A stretch of 64,000 nt of DNA from Ophiobolus disseminans (lineage: Eukaryota; Ascomycota; Dothideomycetes; Pleosporales; Phaeosphaeriaceae), in assembly GCA_010093685.1 (NCBI GenBank), contig MU006238.1:791954-855953 (forward strand), written 5' to 3'. The position numbers and the translations under genes were made by a program. Below the pieces are notes generated by a model, which was not told the origin of the DNA, did no database searches, and was given only the letters and a program-made list of their open reading frames with translations. Below, piece by piece: positions 33,619-42,542 of this stretch. Within the stretch, counting starts at the first letter, position 1. The number at the start of each line of letters is the position of its first letter.

Positions 33619-35337
33619 ATGTCCTCTAGTAAGGCTAATTCCTCGCCCTTTCTTTGATTGATCATTCATACTGACGAAAAAAGCCGTGAAAGCACGCAAG
33701 ACGCGAGGCAAAAAGGCCCACAACGCGGCCGCCAGCAAGACGTCTTCCTGTAAGTACAACTCCTCGCTTTTTCTTTCCATAATCATATATACTCATGAAG
33801 AGAAGCTGTGAGAGTACGCAGGGTGCGAGGCAGAAACGAGCGCAACACGGCCGCCATTTATGGCGCCGGCGCACCTCCGATCTCTCTCGTCCTCCCAGAG
33901 GGCCTCACCATCACGCTCGTGGAACTACTTGTGTATCTGCCCAAGTCGCTCCACAACTACTACGTCCTCTTGCGCCTCGTCCAAGCTGGCATCAACCAGC
34001 AGGCCATCGCCCATATCGTCAACATGCACCGCGGGTGGGAGAAGTGGCCTGCGCTCACCAACTCTATCGGCAAGGCCACGACTCAAACCATGCGCGCTGG
34101 CTGTGGCGACGGCGCCTGGACGGCGATGAAGCACAAGAAGGGCGAGTTCACCTACGACTACGAGTGGGACAAGGATGACCTCACCTTCACCGGCATCTTG
34201 CTTGATTGCCAGATGGACATCGACAAGCGTGGTCGCCTGAAGAATCGGTCTACCGCAGGCATTCCTTTCGCCAACCTGGCCGCCGACGTCCTGCACCACC
34301 CGGCGTACACTCGTGGAGATGGCTTCATGCTGTCGCGCTGTGTACAGTACGCCGCTGCCAACCCCGGCAAGAACTACGTCTTCCCTCGCGACTTTGCCTA
34401 CCTGGCAAAGAAGCTTGACGACGGCCGTGCGGTTCGGGCACATCATCTTGATGTTGCTTCGGTGCGCCGCTGGAAGAAGAAGGGGTACTGGACGGTGGAT
34501 GAGCACCCTGAGGTTGAGTGTGGGAAGAGAGCAGAGATGAAGAAGAAGGTTGATTGTTCTATAGAGTAGACAAGCAAGATTATATACAAGAGTATGCGTA
34601 AGCATATGATGTGGAAAGAGTGGCTGTGGAAGCTATAGAAGGTACTAGAATGTACCGTGCTCATGTAAGCTCATGTATCGGACCGATAGGGGATCACGAT
34701 GTACCAATGAGGTTGAGCTGCTAGGTCTGACATTGAGGACTTCACCACTAACGTTAAGGACTCTGATGAGGAGGAGGAGGTCGAGGACAAGATGGAGGTG
34801 GACGGCCAGGACGAGGCACCCGTGGATAGCCAGGATGAGGCATCCGTGGACGGGCAAGAGGAGGCACCCGCATCCCTCACTCCTGCCGCCCCTAGTGGCT
34901 TCGGTACCACTGATGCCGGGGCGTTCAATAACCCCGTCGCGTACACTCCCAACATGATTGGCACGCCCATTGTGCCTTTCATGCAAGGTCAGGGCGGCCA
35001 CACCAATCAACACTACACCCATCCGCCTGCGTGGAATGGCCATGTAGTCTCCTCGCCCCCCTTTGTTCCTCGCCCGCAGCAGCCAAACTTTGGTCAGCAT
35101 GCTCCTCAGCCCACCTTCGGACAGCATACTCCGCAGCCAAACCTCGGTCAGTATGCTCCTCGACCAAACGTCCAGGACGCCTCTCCCTTCGGCTACGACG
35201 CTGGCGGCAACCCTGAGTACATCTGGGACGACCCTCCGGCCTGGTATCGAGGCCCGCTGCGGGTTCATCCCGCTGCCGCTGGGCCGGCGACCCAGCTGCC
35301 GAACTTGTCGGTGAACCACAACTTCGGTGCTCCTAGT
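33619..35337 (+). pseudogene. Family A protein 3, split by a copia insertion (5' part)
   Basis: Exon 1 is tiny (33619-33628, ATG-TCC-TCT-A). Intron 33629-33683, exon 2 33684-33749, intron 33750-33805 and exon 3 from 33806 follow; all splices are phase 1. Exons 2 and 3 start with similar basic peptides (VKARKTRGKKAHNAAA, VRVRRVRGRNERNTAA). Block 1 is LTITLVELLVYLPKSLHNYYVLLRL, and block 2 is GDGFMLSRCVQYAAANPG...FPRDFAYLAKKL. The frame stops at 34569. A candidate intron 34485-34724 (phase 2, weak donor GTACTG) would join it to an acidic frame (DSDEEEEVEDK). That frame has octad repeats (VDGQDEAP, VDSQDEAS, VDGQEEAP) and F/LGQHAPQP repeats, and runs into a retroelement at 35338. The missing last 30 codons lie beyond the element at 40786-40878. 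Confidence 0.7.
33625..33866 (+). repeat. Tandem duplication of an intron-plus-exon unit
   Basis: Unit 1 (intron 33629-33683 with exon 33684-33749) and unit 2 (intron 33750-33805 with the start of exon 3) align along their length. Donors are GTAAGG and GTAAGT. CTAATTCCTCGCCCTTTCTTTGA corresponds to CAACTCCTCGCTTTTTCTTTCCA, and GTGAAAGCACGCAAGACGCGAGGC to GTGAGAGTACGCAGGGTGCGAGGC. GCGGCCGCC matches at the end of both. Both introns are phase 1, so skipping exon 2 keeps the frame. Confidence 0.7.
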
Positions 35338-35463
35338 TATTGAACGGGTAGTTTGAGCAGAGTGAAGTGGTTGATTGTTGGCTGACTGAAGCCAGATGAG
35401 ATGACTATATAACTAGTGGGTGGCTGGGGATCACCTGATCCCCAAATCTCATGTCCTTCAACA
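35338..35463. repeat. Left LTR (126 bp; 3' LTR of the element)
   Basis: Runs from TATTGAAC to CTTCAACA. The termini are near-inverted (TGTTGAA on the minus strand at one end, TTCAATA at the other). The non-canonical TA at the left edge would be TG after reversing one transition, in a CpA context on the minus strand. It contains an 8-bp perfect palindrome, GGGGATCA-CC-TGATCCCC (35426-35443). Confidence 0.85.
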
Positions 35464-35639
35464 CTCCCCTTCAGCCATACAATCAGCAGTAAAACTCCCC
35501 TGGAGCGGACCATGTGAGCCCTGAAACGGGTCCCAGAAACCAAAATCAATAACTCCCCTGGCCTCAGTAAACTCCCCAAACCCTGTGGGAAAAATGGGAG
35601 AAGAGCACCATCAATTTCAAAAACGCCCCAACAATTCCA

Positions 35640-38600
35640 TCATGTCCCCCAAATTTCCAGACCAAGTGCAGCGCGAAAAGCTAGAAACGCATCCCTTGGG
35701 AGGGGCTTTGTGAGTCCATCAGCCACCTGTTTCTCAGTGGGCGTGAACTGAATATCCACCTCCCCTAATTCCTGGGCATCTCTCACAAAGTGATACTGTA
35801 TATCAATGTGCTTTGTGCGAGCGTGATTATAGGGATTTCGCGCCAGTGCAATAGCCCCTTGGTTGTCGCCCAGAATTAGTGTGGCTAAGGGTTCAGTTTC
35901 CTCTCTTGAATAGAGCTCTTCAAGCAACCGCCTAAGCCAGATGGCTTCCTTAGTGGCCTGAGTTTGCCCCATGTATTCGGCTTTGCAGGAAGAGAGAGCC
36001 ACTGTAGGCTGCCGCTTTGATGACCAGCTAATAGCCCCACTGCCTAGGTTAAATATGTAGCCTGAAGTGGAGCGCCTAGTAGCTGAATCACCGCCCCAGT
36101 AGGCGTCAGTGTAGCCCATAAGCGGCTGGAGGTTCCCCTTGTAAACCAGAACAAGGTTTTGAGTGCCTTGGAGGTACCTAAACAGGTGTTTTACAGCCTT
36201 GCAGTGGTGTTCAGCTAGGTTGGCCATGTAGCGGCTGAGGCAGGAAACTGCAAAGGCAATGTCGGGCCTAGTACCCAGCATAAGGTACATGAGTGACCCA
36301 ATTGCGCGGGCATACCAAGAAGTGGTGTCCTTAGAGGCTTGGTGGCCCTCTGGAATTGGTTCTATGCGCGCTGTAGCCATTGAGGTGGCTGTAGGCTTTG
36401 AATCTGCCATGCCAAAGTCCCCTAATACTTTTGACACGTAGCCCTTCTGTGAGAGCCGAATAGTGCGTTTTGAGCGTTCGCGAATGACCTCCATGCCCAA
36501 ATAAAACCTGCACTCCCCCAAATCGCTCATCTCAAAGCGTTTTGAGAGTACAGTTTTGAGCTGGTTCACCCCTTCAAGATCTGGGCCTGCAATCAACAGG
36601 TCATCCACGTATATAGCCACATACATATGGCCTTTAGCAAAGATCCCAAAGTCGGAGGTGAGTGGGGAAAATCCTTGGTCCTTAAGAAAAGTTGCTAAGG
36701 TGTTGTACCAAATCCTTGGTGACTGTTTTAGGCCATAGAGCGCCTTGTTCAGTCGGCACACCTTATCAGGTGGGAAGCCGCAGCCTAGAGGAGACTCCAC
36801 AAAGATTTCAGTGTCAATGTCTCTATAAAGGAAAGCGGTTTTGACATCCATTTGGTGTATTTCCAGATCTAGGGCGGCTGCTATTGCAAAAAGGGCCTTG
36901 TAACTCATGGGCTTCACCACTGAAGCAAAGGTTTCCTGGAAATCTATCCCCTCCTTTTGTTCAAAGCCGCGCACAACATAGCGGGCCTTAAAGCGAAGGA
37001 TTTCCCCTGCAGGCCCTCTTTTGAGCTTGTACACCTACTTACCTCCTAGGGTTTGGCAAGTGCCACGGGGTACTAGTGTCCAGGTTTTGTTGACGTCCAG
37101 GGACTTCAATTCCTGTTTCATGGCCTCAAACCATTTGGGCCATTGCGGAGTGTTCCTGGCAGAGCGGTAATCCTTTGGCTCACAGGCCTCAGTTTGAAGT
37201 GAGGCAGTGCTAATGAGCGCAAACAAGAGGGCGTATTTGGGGTTTGGGCGCCTGAGGCGCGCTGACACCCGTAGGCCAGGGTGATCATCTAGTGTTTCTG
37301 GGGGATCAATATGATCTGGTGGGTCGGAAAGTATGCTCTCATTATTGGGTAGGTCCTGCAATTGTTCTAGAGGGTCCTCTAATTGTTCTGGGCTTGGGCT
37401 GCGAGGTGGCAGCATCGTAGGTGCCTCAATATCCGGCAGAAATAGCGGGTCAGCACATTCCTCCCCTTCTGCCGGAGGGCAAAGCCTTTTCCAGGGAAGG
37501 CTTTGAGTTTCCAGAGGAGCCTTCCTTTTTTCACTAGTGCTAGGACTGGTCCAAAAGCTAGCCTGGCAGGGGCGGCTTTCCAGGCATACCAAATCATAGG
37601 TAGTGGTGATGACCCCATCATTGCGCAAAATCCGGTATACTGAGCTGCCCTCATAGCCTAGCAATTTGCAAGCCACGCCCTTATCATCCTGAATCTTATT
37701 GCGGTGGCCAGTTTTGTAGGATAGGCACACGCTGCCTAAAGGGCGAATGTGGGAAATGTCTAGCTTGTCGCCATACCAGGCCTTATAGGGAGTCATATTG
37801 AGGCGGGTATAAGGGGTGAAAAGTCGAAGGTAGGCCACTGAAACCACCAGGTATGGCCAATATTTAATGTTGAGGCCGCTGTCTAGCAGCACTGCGTGCA
37901 GGCGTTCCTCCAAAATCCGGTTAGTGACCTTAGCCAAACCATTTGACTGATGCTGATCAGTAGCTGTGAATTCCAGGGCAATGCCCTTATCAGCGCAATA
38001 ATTTACCAGCTCATTGCTAGTAAATTCTCTAGCCTTGTCAAGGCGAATCCTATGACACTGCCTCTTAGGCCTTTCCCAGCGATTAAGGAATCGCTTTAGG
38101 GCCCATAGGGCCTCTCCCCTGGTTTTGAGTGGTATTGCCAAGGTGAATGCGGTGGCATCATCTACAATTGTGAGCCAGTACTGCTCTCTAGCAATTCCCA
38201 TTGGGACTGGGCCAACAATATCCATATGGAGAAACTCCAGTAGGTATTCCCCTCTCCTTGAGGGCTTCTTGTAGGGTGTTTGCGCAAACTTGGCCTTCAC
38301 ACAAGTCTCGCAAACGCAGTTTAGTGGTAAGGGCCTTATGCCTGTAACTATCCTAGAAAGTCGCTCTAAGCTCCCTTGGCCAAGGTGAGCGTGCCGCCTA
38401 TGCTAGGGTAATAGTCAACTCTTATCCAGGCTGTAAGCCGCAAAAGCCGTAGAGACGCCCCTCCATTGGCGGAAAAGATAGAGGCCCTTTTCTTCATTGC
38501 ACTGCAGCGTGAGGCCTTGGGGCGTTGTGACAGAGATTCCAGCGTCTGTAAACGCGAATTTGGCGCCCTGCGCCTTTAGTTGGGTAACTGAAACTAAACT

Positions 38601-39863
38601 GCAGCCGGCTTCTGGGTGGTAAAAGGTGTTTGACAGCTTGATAGGCTGCCATTTTCCTTCAATACAGCAGTTGATGACTGCTGTGCCTACACTAGTAATC
38701 CTTTGGCTTGCGCCGCCAATCCTAGCCATAGCTGGGCCAGTGTAGGGCCTTAGAGTGTCAGCAACAAAGGCGTTCTTGTTGCTAGAAATGTGGTGGGTAC
38801 AGCCAGAATCCAGAACCCAAGTGTCCTTCAGCCAGGCTGCGTCGCCTTTGGTGGCTGAGAGCGATGCCTGTGTAATCATAAAGCCATAGGTTGGCTCTGC
38901 CCTTATTGGCATCATTGGCAGGTCCTGCTGGTAGGCAAGCCCTCCAATAGACGAGTCCTCCCTAGTCTTTTCTTTTGACTCCCTCCCTAATTTAAGGGCT
39001 TCGCGCTTTTTTGCGCGGTCCAAAACAGCCTTGCCAGCTAGCGTTTTCTCCTATGCTTTCCGGAGATAGGGGTGTTTTCCAAAGCATTTAGAGTCGTGGT
39101 GGCGAGCGTTATTGCAGAATGAGCAAGGGCCCCGCAAACTTGGGCTAGTCATTCGGGATAGTAAGGCCACTCCCTCACTCCTAGTTGCTACCTTCAGGCC
39201 TTGTTCATGCCTTTCTGCAGCCATTACTGCCTCGTCAAAGGTAACTGGCGGAATGTCGGGCTTGCCTGCAACCTTTGTAGGCAACAGGTTGTGGGTTTGG
39301 TGAAAAGTTAAGAGGAAAGCTGTGTATTCCTCCCCAAGTCCAGTAAGAAATTGGTCAACAAAGTGAGGTTTAGATATCCTTGCGGACTTGTCAAGGGCTT
39401 CAATGTTGTTCCGGGCTGCCTTTAATTGCTCAGCGTATTTAGAGATGCTGTTGTTGCACTGATCTAGGGTGATATTGCGGTACTTGAAGTTCAGTTGTTG
39501 GAAGATGGCACTTCCAGCTGGCCGGAAACGCGCTTCCAATTTCCTCCAGGCAGCTGTAATTGTTGTTTCCTTCTGCATCTCATCGCGAGCATTTTGGCCA
39601 CAGCAGCTACGAATAGCCCACACTCCTCTAGACTGCTTGTCTTCCCAAAGCTCAAGTCGCACCACCTTGTCTTTTGTGGACTCGTTGTCCCTAGTCTTTG
39701 GGCCAGTATCTTCAGCTGCTCCTAACAGCAGCAGGCCATAGCCATTGTAGCCCAACCAGTCTTCCATTTGTCTTGACCACTTGATCCAGTCGCTGGGGCT
39801 TTCCAAAAGCCCTACAGTTGTTGCTGGTCCTGCACTGCTAGATCTAAAGTTACCAGTTGCCAT
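35640..39863 (-). pseudogene. Copia gag-pol polyprotein, one frame with four nonsense codons
   Basis: The whole region is a single frame of 1407 codons plus stop. Gag (from 39863) has a CX2CX4HX4C zinc knuckle (CSFCNNARHHDSKC, near 39130-39090). Protease has LDSGCTHHI (Asp codon near 38810). A pre-integrase HHCC-like block ends CETCVKAK. The integrase core begins LHMDIVGP; its third acidic position appears as Lys (QSNGLAKVTN instead of the usual NG-x-AE). RT carries YVDD (about 36600-36611). RNase H has GYTDAYWGGD and CKAEYMGQ. Stops are TAG 39051, TGA 38415, TAG 38403 and TAG 37035. At 38403 and 37035 the expected residue is Trp (WHRR, KWVYK), so TGG became TAG, a CpA-to-TpA change on the plus strand as in RIP. 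Host mobile element, not a virus of concern. Confidence 0.85.
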
Positions 39864-39971
39864 ATTTGCGTTGTTTGGGTTTGTTGCCAGCTCAAAACTG
39901 CACTCTTAAGGTTTTAAGGTTGGTGTTGCAAAACAATGATAGGACGGCAAGGCCCAAGCAGTTCGAAAATT

Positions 39972-40292
39972 GCTCCAACAGTGCCCAACTGCCGTTCCAA
40001 CAGCGCCCAATTGCCGCTCCAACAGCGCCCAATAGCTGATTCACAGCTACTCAATAGCCGCTCCAATGGCGCCTAATAAGCATTCCAATCAGCGCCCAAT
40101 GAACGCTCCAATCAGCGCCCAATGGACACTCCAATCAGCGCCCAATGGACACTCCAATCAGCGCCCAATGGACACTCCAATCAGCGCCCAATGGACACTC
40201 CAATTGGTGCCCAATAGCTGATCCACAGCGGCTCAATGGACGCTCCAACAGCGCCCAATGAGCACTCCAATCAGCGCCTAATGAACGCTCCA
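39972..40292. repeat. 22-23-bp minisatellite in the retroelement leader
   Basis: About thirteen imperfect copies of a unit such as ACACTCCAATCAGCGCCCAA+TGG, the best four being near identical (40128-40202). The array lies between the gag start and the 5' LTR, i.e. in the untranslated leader, and runs into the N gap, so its true length is unknown. Confidence 0.8.
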
Positions 40293-40687
40293 NNNNNNNN
40301 NNNNNNNNNNNNNNNNNNNNNNNNNNNNNNNNNNNNNNNNNNNNNNNNNNNNNNNNNNNNNNNNNNNNNNNNNNNNNNNNNNNNNNNNNNNNNNNNNNNN
40401 NNNNNNNNNNNNNNNNNNNNNNNNNNNNNNNNNNNNNNNNNNNNNNNNNNNNNNNNNNNNNNNNNNNNNNNNNNNNNNNNNNNNNNNNNNNNNNNNNNNN
40501 NNNNNNNNNNNNNNNNNNNNNNNNNNNNNNNNNNNNNNNNNNNNNNNNNNNNNNNNNNNNNNNNNNNNNNNNNNNNNNNNNNNNNNNNNNNNNNNNNNNN
40601 NNNNNNNNNNNNNNNNNNNNNNNNNNNNNNNNNNNNNNNNNNNNNNNNNNNNNNNNNNNNNNNNNNNNNNNNNNNNNNNNNNNNNNN
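40293..40687. other. Assembly gap (395 N)
   Basis: Unresolved bases inside the retroelement leader. They hide the end of the minisatellite, the primer-binding site and about a quarter of the 5' LTR. The gap most likely reflects collapse of the repeat array during assembly. Confidence 0.95.
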
Positions 40688-40780
40688 TTGATTGTTGGCT
40701 GACTGAAGCCAGATGAGATGACTATATAACTAGTGGGTGGCTGGGGATCACCTGATCCCCAAATCTCATGTCCTTCAACA
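40688..40780. repeat. Right LTR, visible part (5' LTR of the element)
   Basis: Ninety-three bases identical to 35371-35463, ending CTTCAACA and followed by the second CTAGT target copy. The remaining ~33 bases of this LTR fall in the N gap. Confidence 0.9.
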
Positions 40781-40785
40781 CTAGT

Positions 40786-40878
40786 CTCCTTGACCAGGTC
40801 CAGGCCCCCTCTAGAACATTCTTCCCAGTTCAGGAATATATCCCTGGCGACTTCGAGATGGATGAGCTCGATGAATGA
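40786..40878 (+). pseudogene. Last exon fragment of family A protein 3, cut off by the retroelement
   Basis: Thirty codons and a TGA. Joining the codon ending at 35337 (…GAPS) directly to 40786 gives an uninterrupted frame continuing LLDQVQAP and ending DFEMDELDE. The exact phase match across a precise target-site duplication shows that this is the severed C-terminus. The acidic end resembles the C-terminus of the paralogue at 47702-49654 in style (Pro/Gly/Asp/Glu/aromatic) but not in sequence. Confidence 0.8.
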
Positions 40879-41420
40879 GGGCCTGTGGCGACTACAACGA
40901 CCTGCAGGCGAAGCATCGAGGTGGCTTCCATGCCTTGGATATCTCCAGGCTCCTTGTTTGCGGCATCATGGGCATGAGGATGGGTTAATGTGTTCTCTGA
41001 AAAGTAACACTGCATTCTGCATTTCTCCTGGAAGTTAGTATTGTCATAGTATACAATGCCATACCTTCCAATCATTACAGTAATATCCAGGCGTGCTTGA
41101 CTTTGCGTGATGAAAGCAATGCGTTTTCTTGTGAGGTCTATGTATATCTGATTTGTAAGAGTAAATGTAGTCGATGGAACGTGCCTTTGTAATGTTCTCA
41201 AGAAAGATTCGATGGAGTGTTGGGCAGAAGGAACGACAGTAGAAAACACGCGATCAAAGTTTATAGTTCGCGTCACGCTAAAGCGCCTAGACAGCATGTC
41301 TTCAACCAATCAGCGCCAATCTTGGCCATTGCCAATGCGCACCTCTCTTTTCCTTGTGCAAAGCAAACCACCTTCAAGCATATACAGAAGCCTCTATGAT
41401 ATCGTAAAAGCGCAAGACCC
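40879..41420. other. Intergenic
   Basis: About 540 bases between the severed exon and the minus-strand GPI protein gene. Frames open on both strands (40830-41309 minus, 41212-41688 plus) have no motifs; the latter is antisense to the GPI gene. Confidence 0.4.
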
Positions 41421-41831
41421 TCACAGCATACCCGCCAAAAACCCAACCCCGGCCGCCAAACTAATCAACCCCATACCCCACGCCCCTCCAGCAACTTCCA
41501 CTCTCCCAGCCGAACCCGTGAAGTTCATTAGCCCAGTTCCTGACATGCCAGTCATCCCACCCATTGGCATACCAGAAGGCATCGACATGACCGACCCGTC
41601 CGGCATCGTCATCAGGGCTTCCGTAGTTGCTGAGCTACTGCGGCTCATTGTGGTTGAAATAGAGGCTGCGAGAGCAGCGACAGGCTGAGTGTTCCACTCC
41701 ATTGAGACTACACCGCGGGAGGGCGTGGCCATTGGGACCATTTTGGGCGCTGATGTAATGCTGGATTGCTGGGCGAGAGCTGAAGGAGTCGCGGCGAGGA
41801 GAGCGAGAATTGCGAAGGCTAAGGAGTACAT
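41421..41831 (-). CDS. Small GPI-anchored Ser/Met-rich surface protein
   Basis: 136 residues, single exon. The signal peptide covers residues 1-20 (MYSLAFAILALLAATPSALA, then QQ). The middle is Ser/Thr-rich, followed by an unusual Met/Gly run (about 78-101: TMPDGSVMSMPSGMPMGG, then MTGMSG). One NFT glycosylation site precedes a small-residue stretch. A hydrophobic C-terminal tail (WGMGLISLAAGVGFLAGML) is consistent with GPI attachment. The Met-rich stretch might bind copper, as in some surface proteins, but that is only a suggestion. The architecture is like 647-1210 but the sequences do not align beyond composition. The plus strand is open over much of it, without motifs. Confidence 0.75.
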   Translation of the reverse strand: MYSLAFAILALLAATPSALAQQSSITSAPKMVPMATPSRGVVSMEWNTQPVAALAASISTTMSRSSSATTEALMTMPDGSVMSMPSGMPMGGMTGMSGTGLMNFTGSAGRVEVAGGAWGMGLISLAAGVGFLAGML

Positions 41832-42542
41832 GTTGCTTGATGTGATTTGTAGCTGGTTCTTTGTCGGTATTGTATGTTGTGGGGGGACGTGGCTTTGGTC
41901 AGGTCTTTGCTTGGGGTTAAAGAGCGTGTTGGAAGAGTCCGGCTCAACGTGAGTTTATGCCTGGGGTGTCAAGAGTTGCGAAAGCGTGTAGAAGAGCGCA
42001 GTGGACACATAGCTATACTTGTATCAATATTCTGGCTACCTGCGATGTTTCAATGCGATCTTGACGGCGGTGCTGCTGCTACATCGGTTGCGCCATGCCT
42101 CCCCGGAACTCGCGTCTCTTCTCGTCACGATGCATGCGACCGATCATGCAATGAAGTCCCAGAACTTTAAACCTGCGATCGAACCAGGACGCTGCAGATG
42201 TCATGTAGGAGGAGTGTTCGAAGGTTGTTTGGGATGTTTCGCAGGAAGGAGGTGGATGCATCATTTCCGCGCCAATGACGGAAGGCGCGCTGGTGGCTCG
42301 TGCGAAGTTTGTTTGAACCTCAGGTTGCCATCAACCTTCCTTCCTTTATCACTCACAAGACACCATCATCAAAGCCATCGAAGATTTCAATGCATTCAGG
42401 CTCAGCACCGTGTATCTGATGAACAAGACTGCCCAGTGGCCACTTCCAGCAAGATTGTCATCCTCAAGAAGCAGAGTTCTGCTGCGACTTTTCTGGCTAT
42501 CGCTGCCTGCCGGCGTAGCACCACTCACAATTTCTCCTAAAT
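41832..42542. other. Intergenic
   Basis: About 700 bases upstream of the GPI gene and downstream of the next minus-strand gene. A 173-codon plus-strand frame (42019-42540) has no recognisable features and is not called. Confidence 0.4.

Larger units (their letters stand above)
35338..40780 (-). mobile_element. Ty1/copia LTR retrotransposon, minus orientation, with CTAGT target duplication
   Basis: The element is bounded by LTR copies: 35338-35463 on the left and 40688-40780 visible on the right, the rest hidden in the N gap. Direct repeats CTAGT at 35333-35337 and 40781-40785 are the target-site duplication. Internal order on the minus strand is leader with minisatellite, gag, protease, integrase, reverse transcriptase and RNase H, i.e. 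the copia order with integrase before RT. A purine-rich tract (AGGGGAG on the minus strand) abuts the left LTR, as expected for the polypurine tract. Total span is about 5.4 kb including 395 N. The coding frame carries four stops, so the element is not autonomous as written. The LTRs match perfectly over the 93 visible bases, implying recent insertion. Confidence 0.9.

Noticed and set aside
39972..40292. Short regularly spaced repeats that might suggest a CRISPR array
   Set aside because: The units are contiguous with no unique spacers, the genome is eukaryotic, and they lie inside a retroelement leader.
42019..42540. 173-codon plus-strand frame
   Set aside because: Composition changes along its length, no motif, and it abuts the 3' end of the opposite-strand family A gene.
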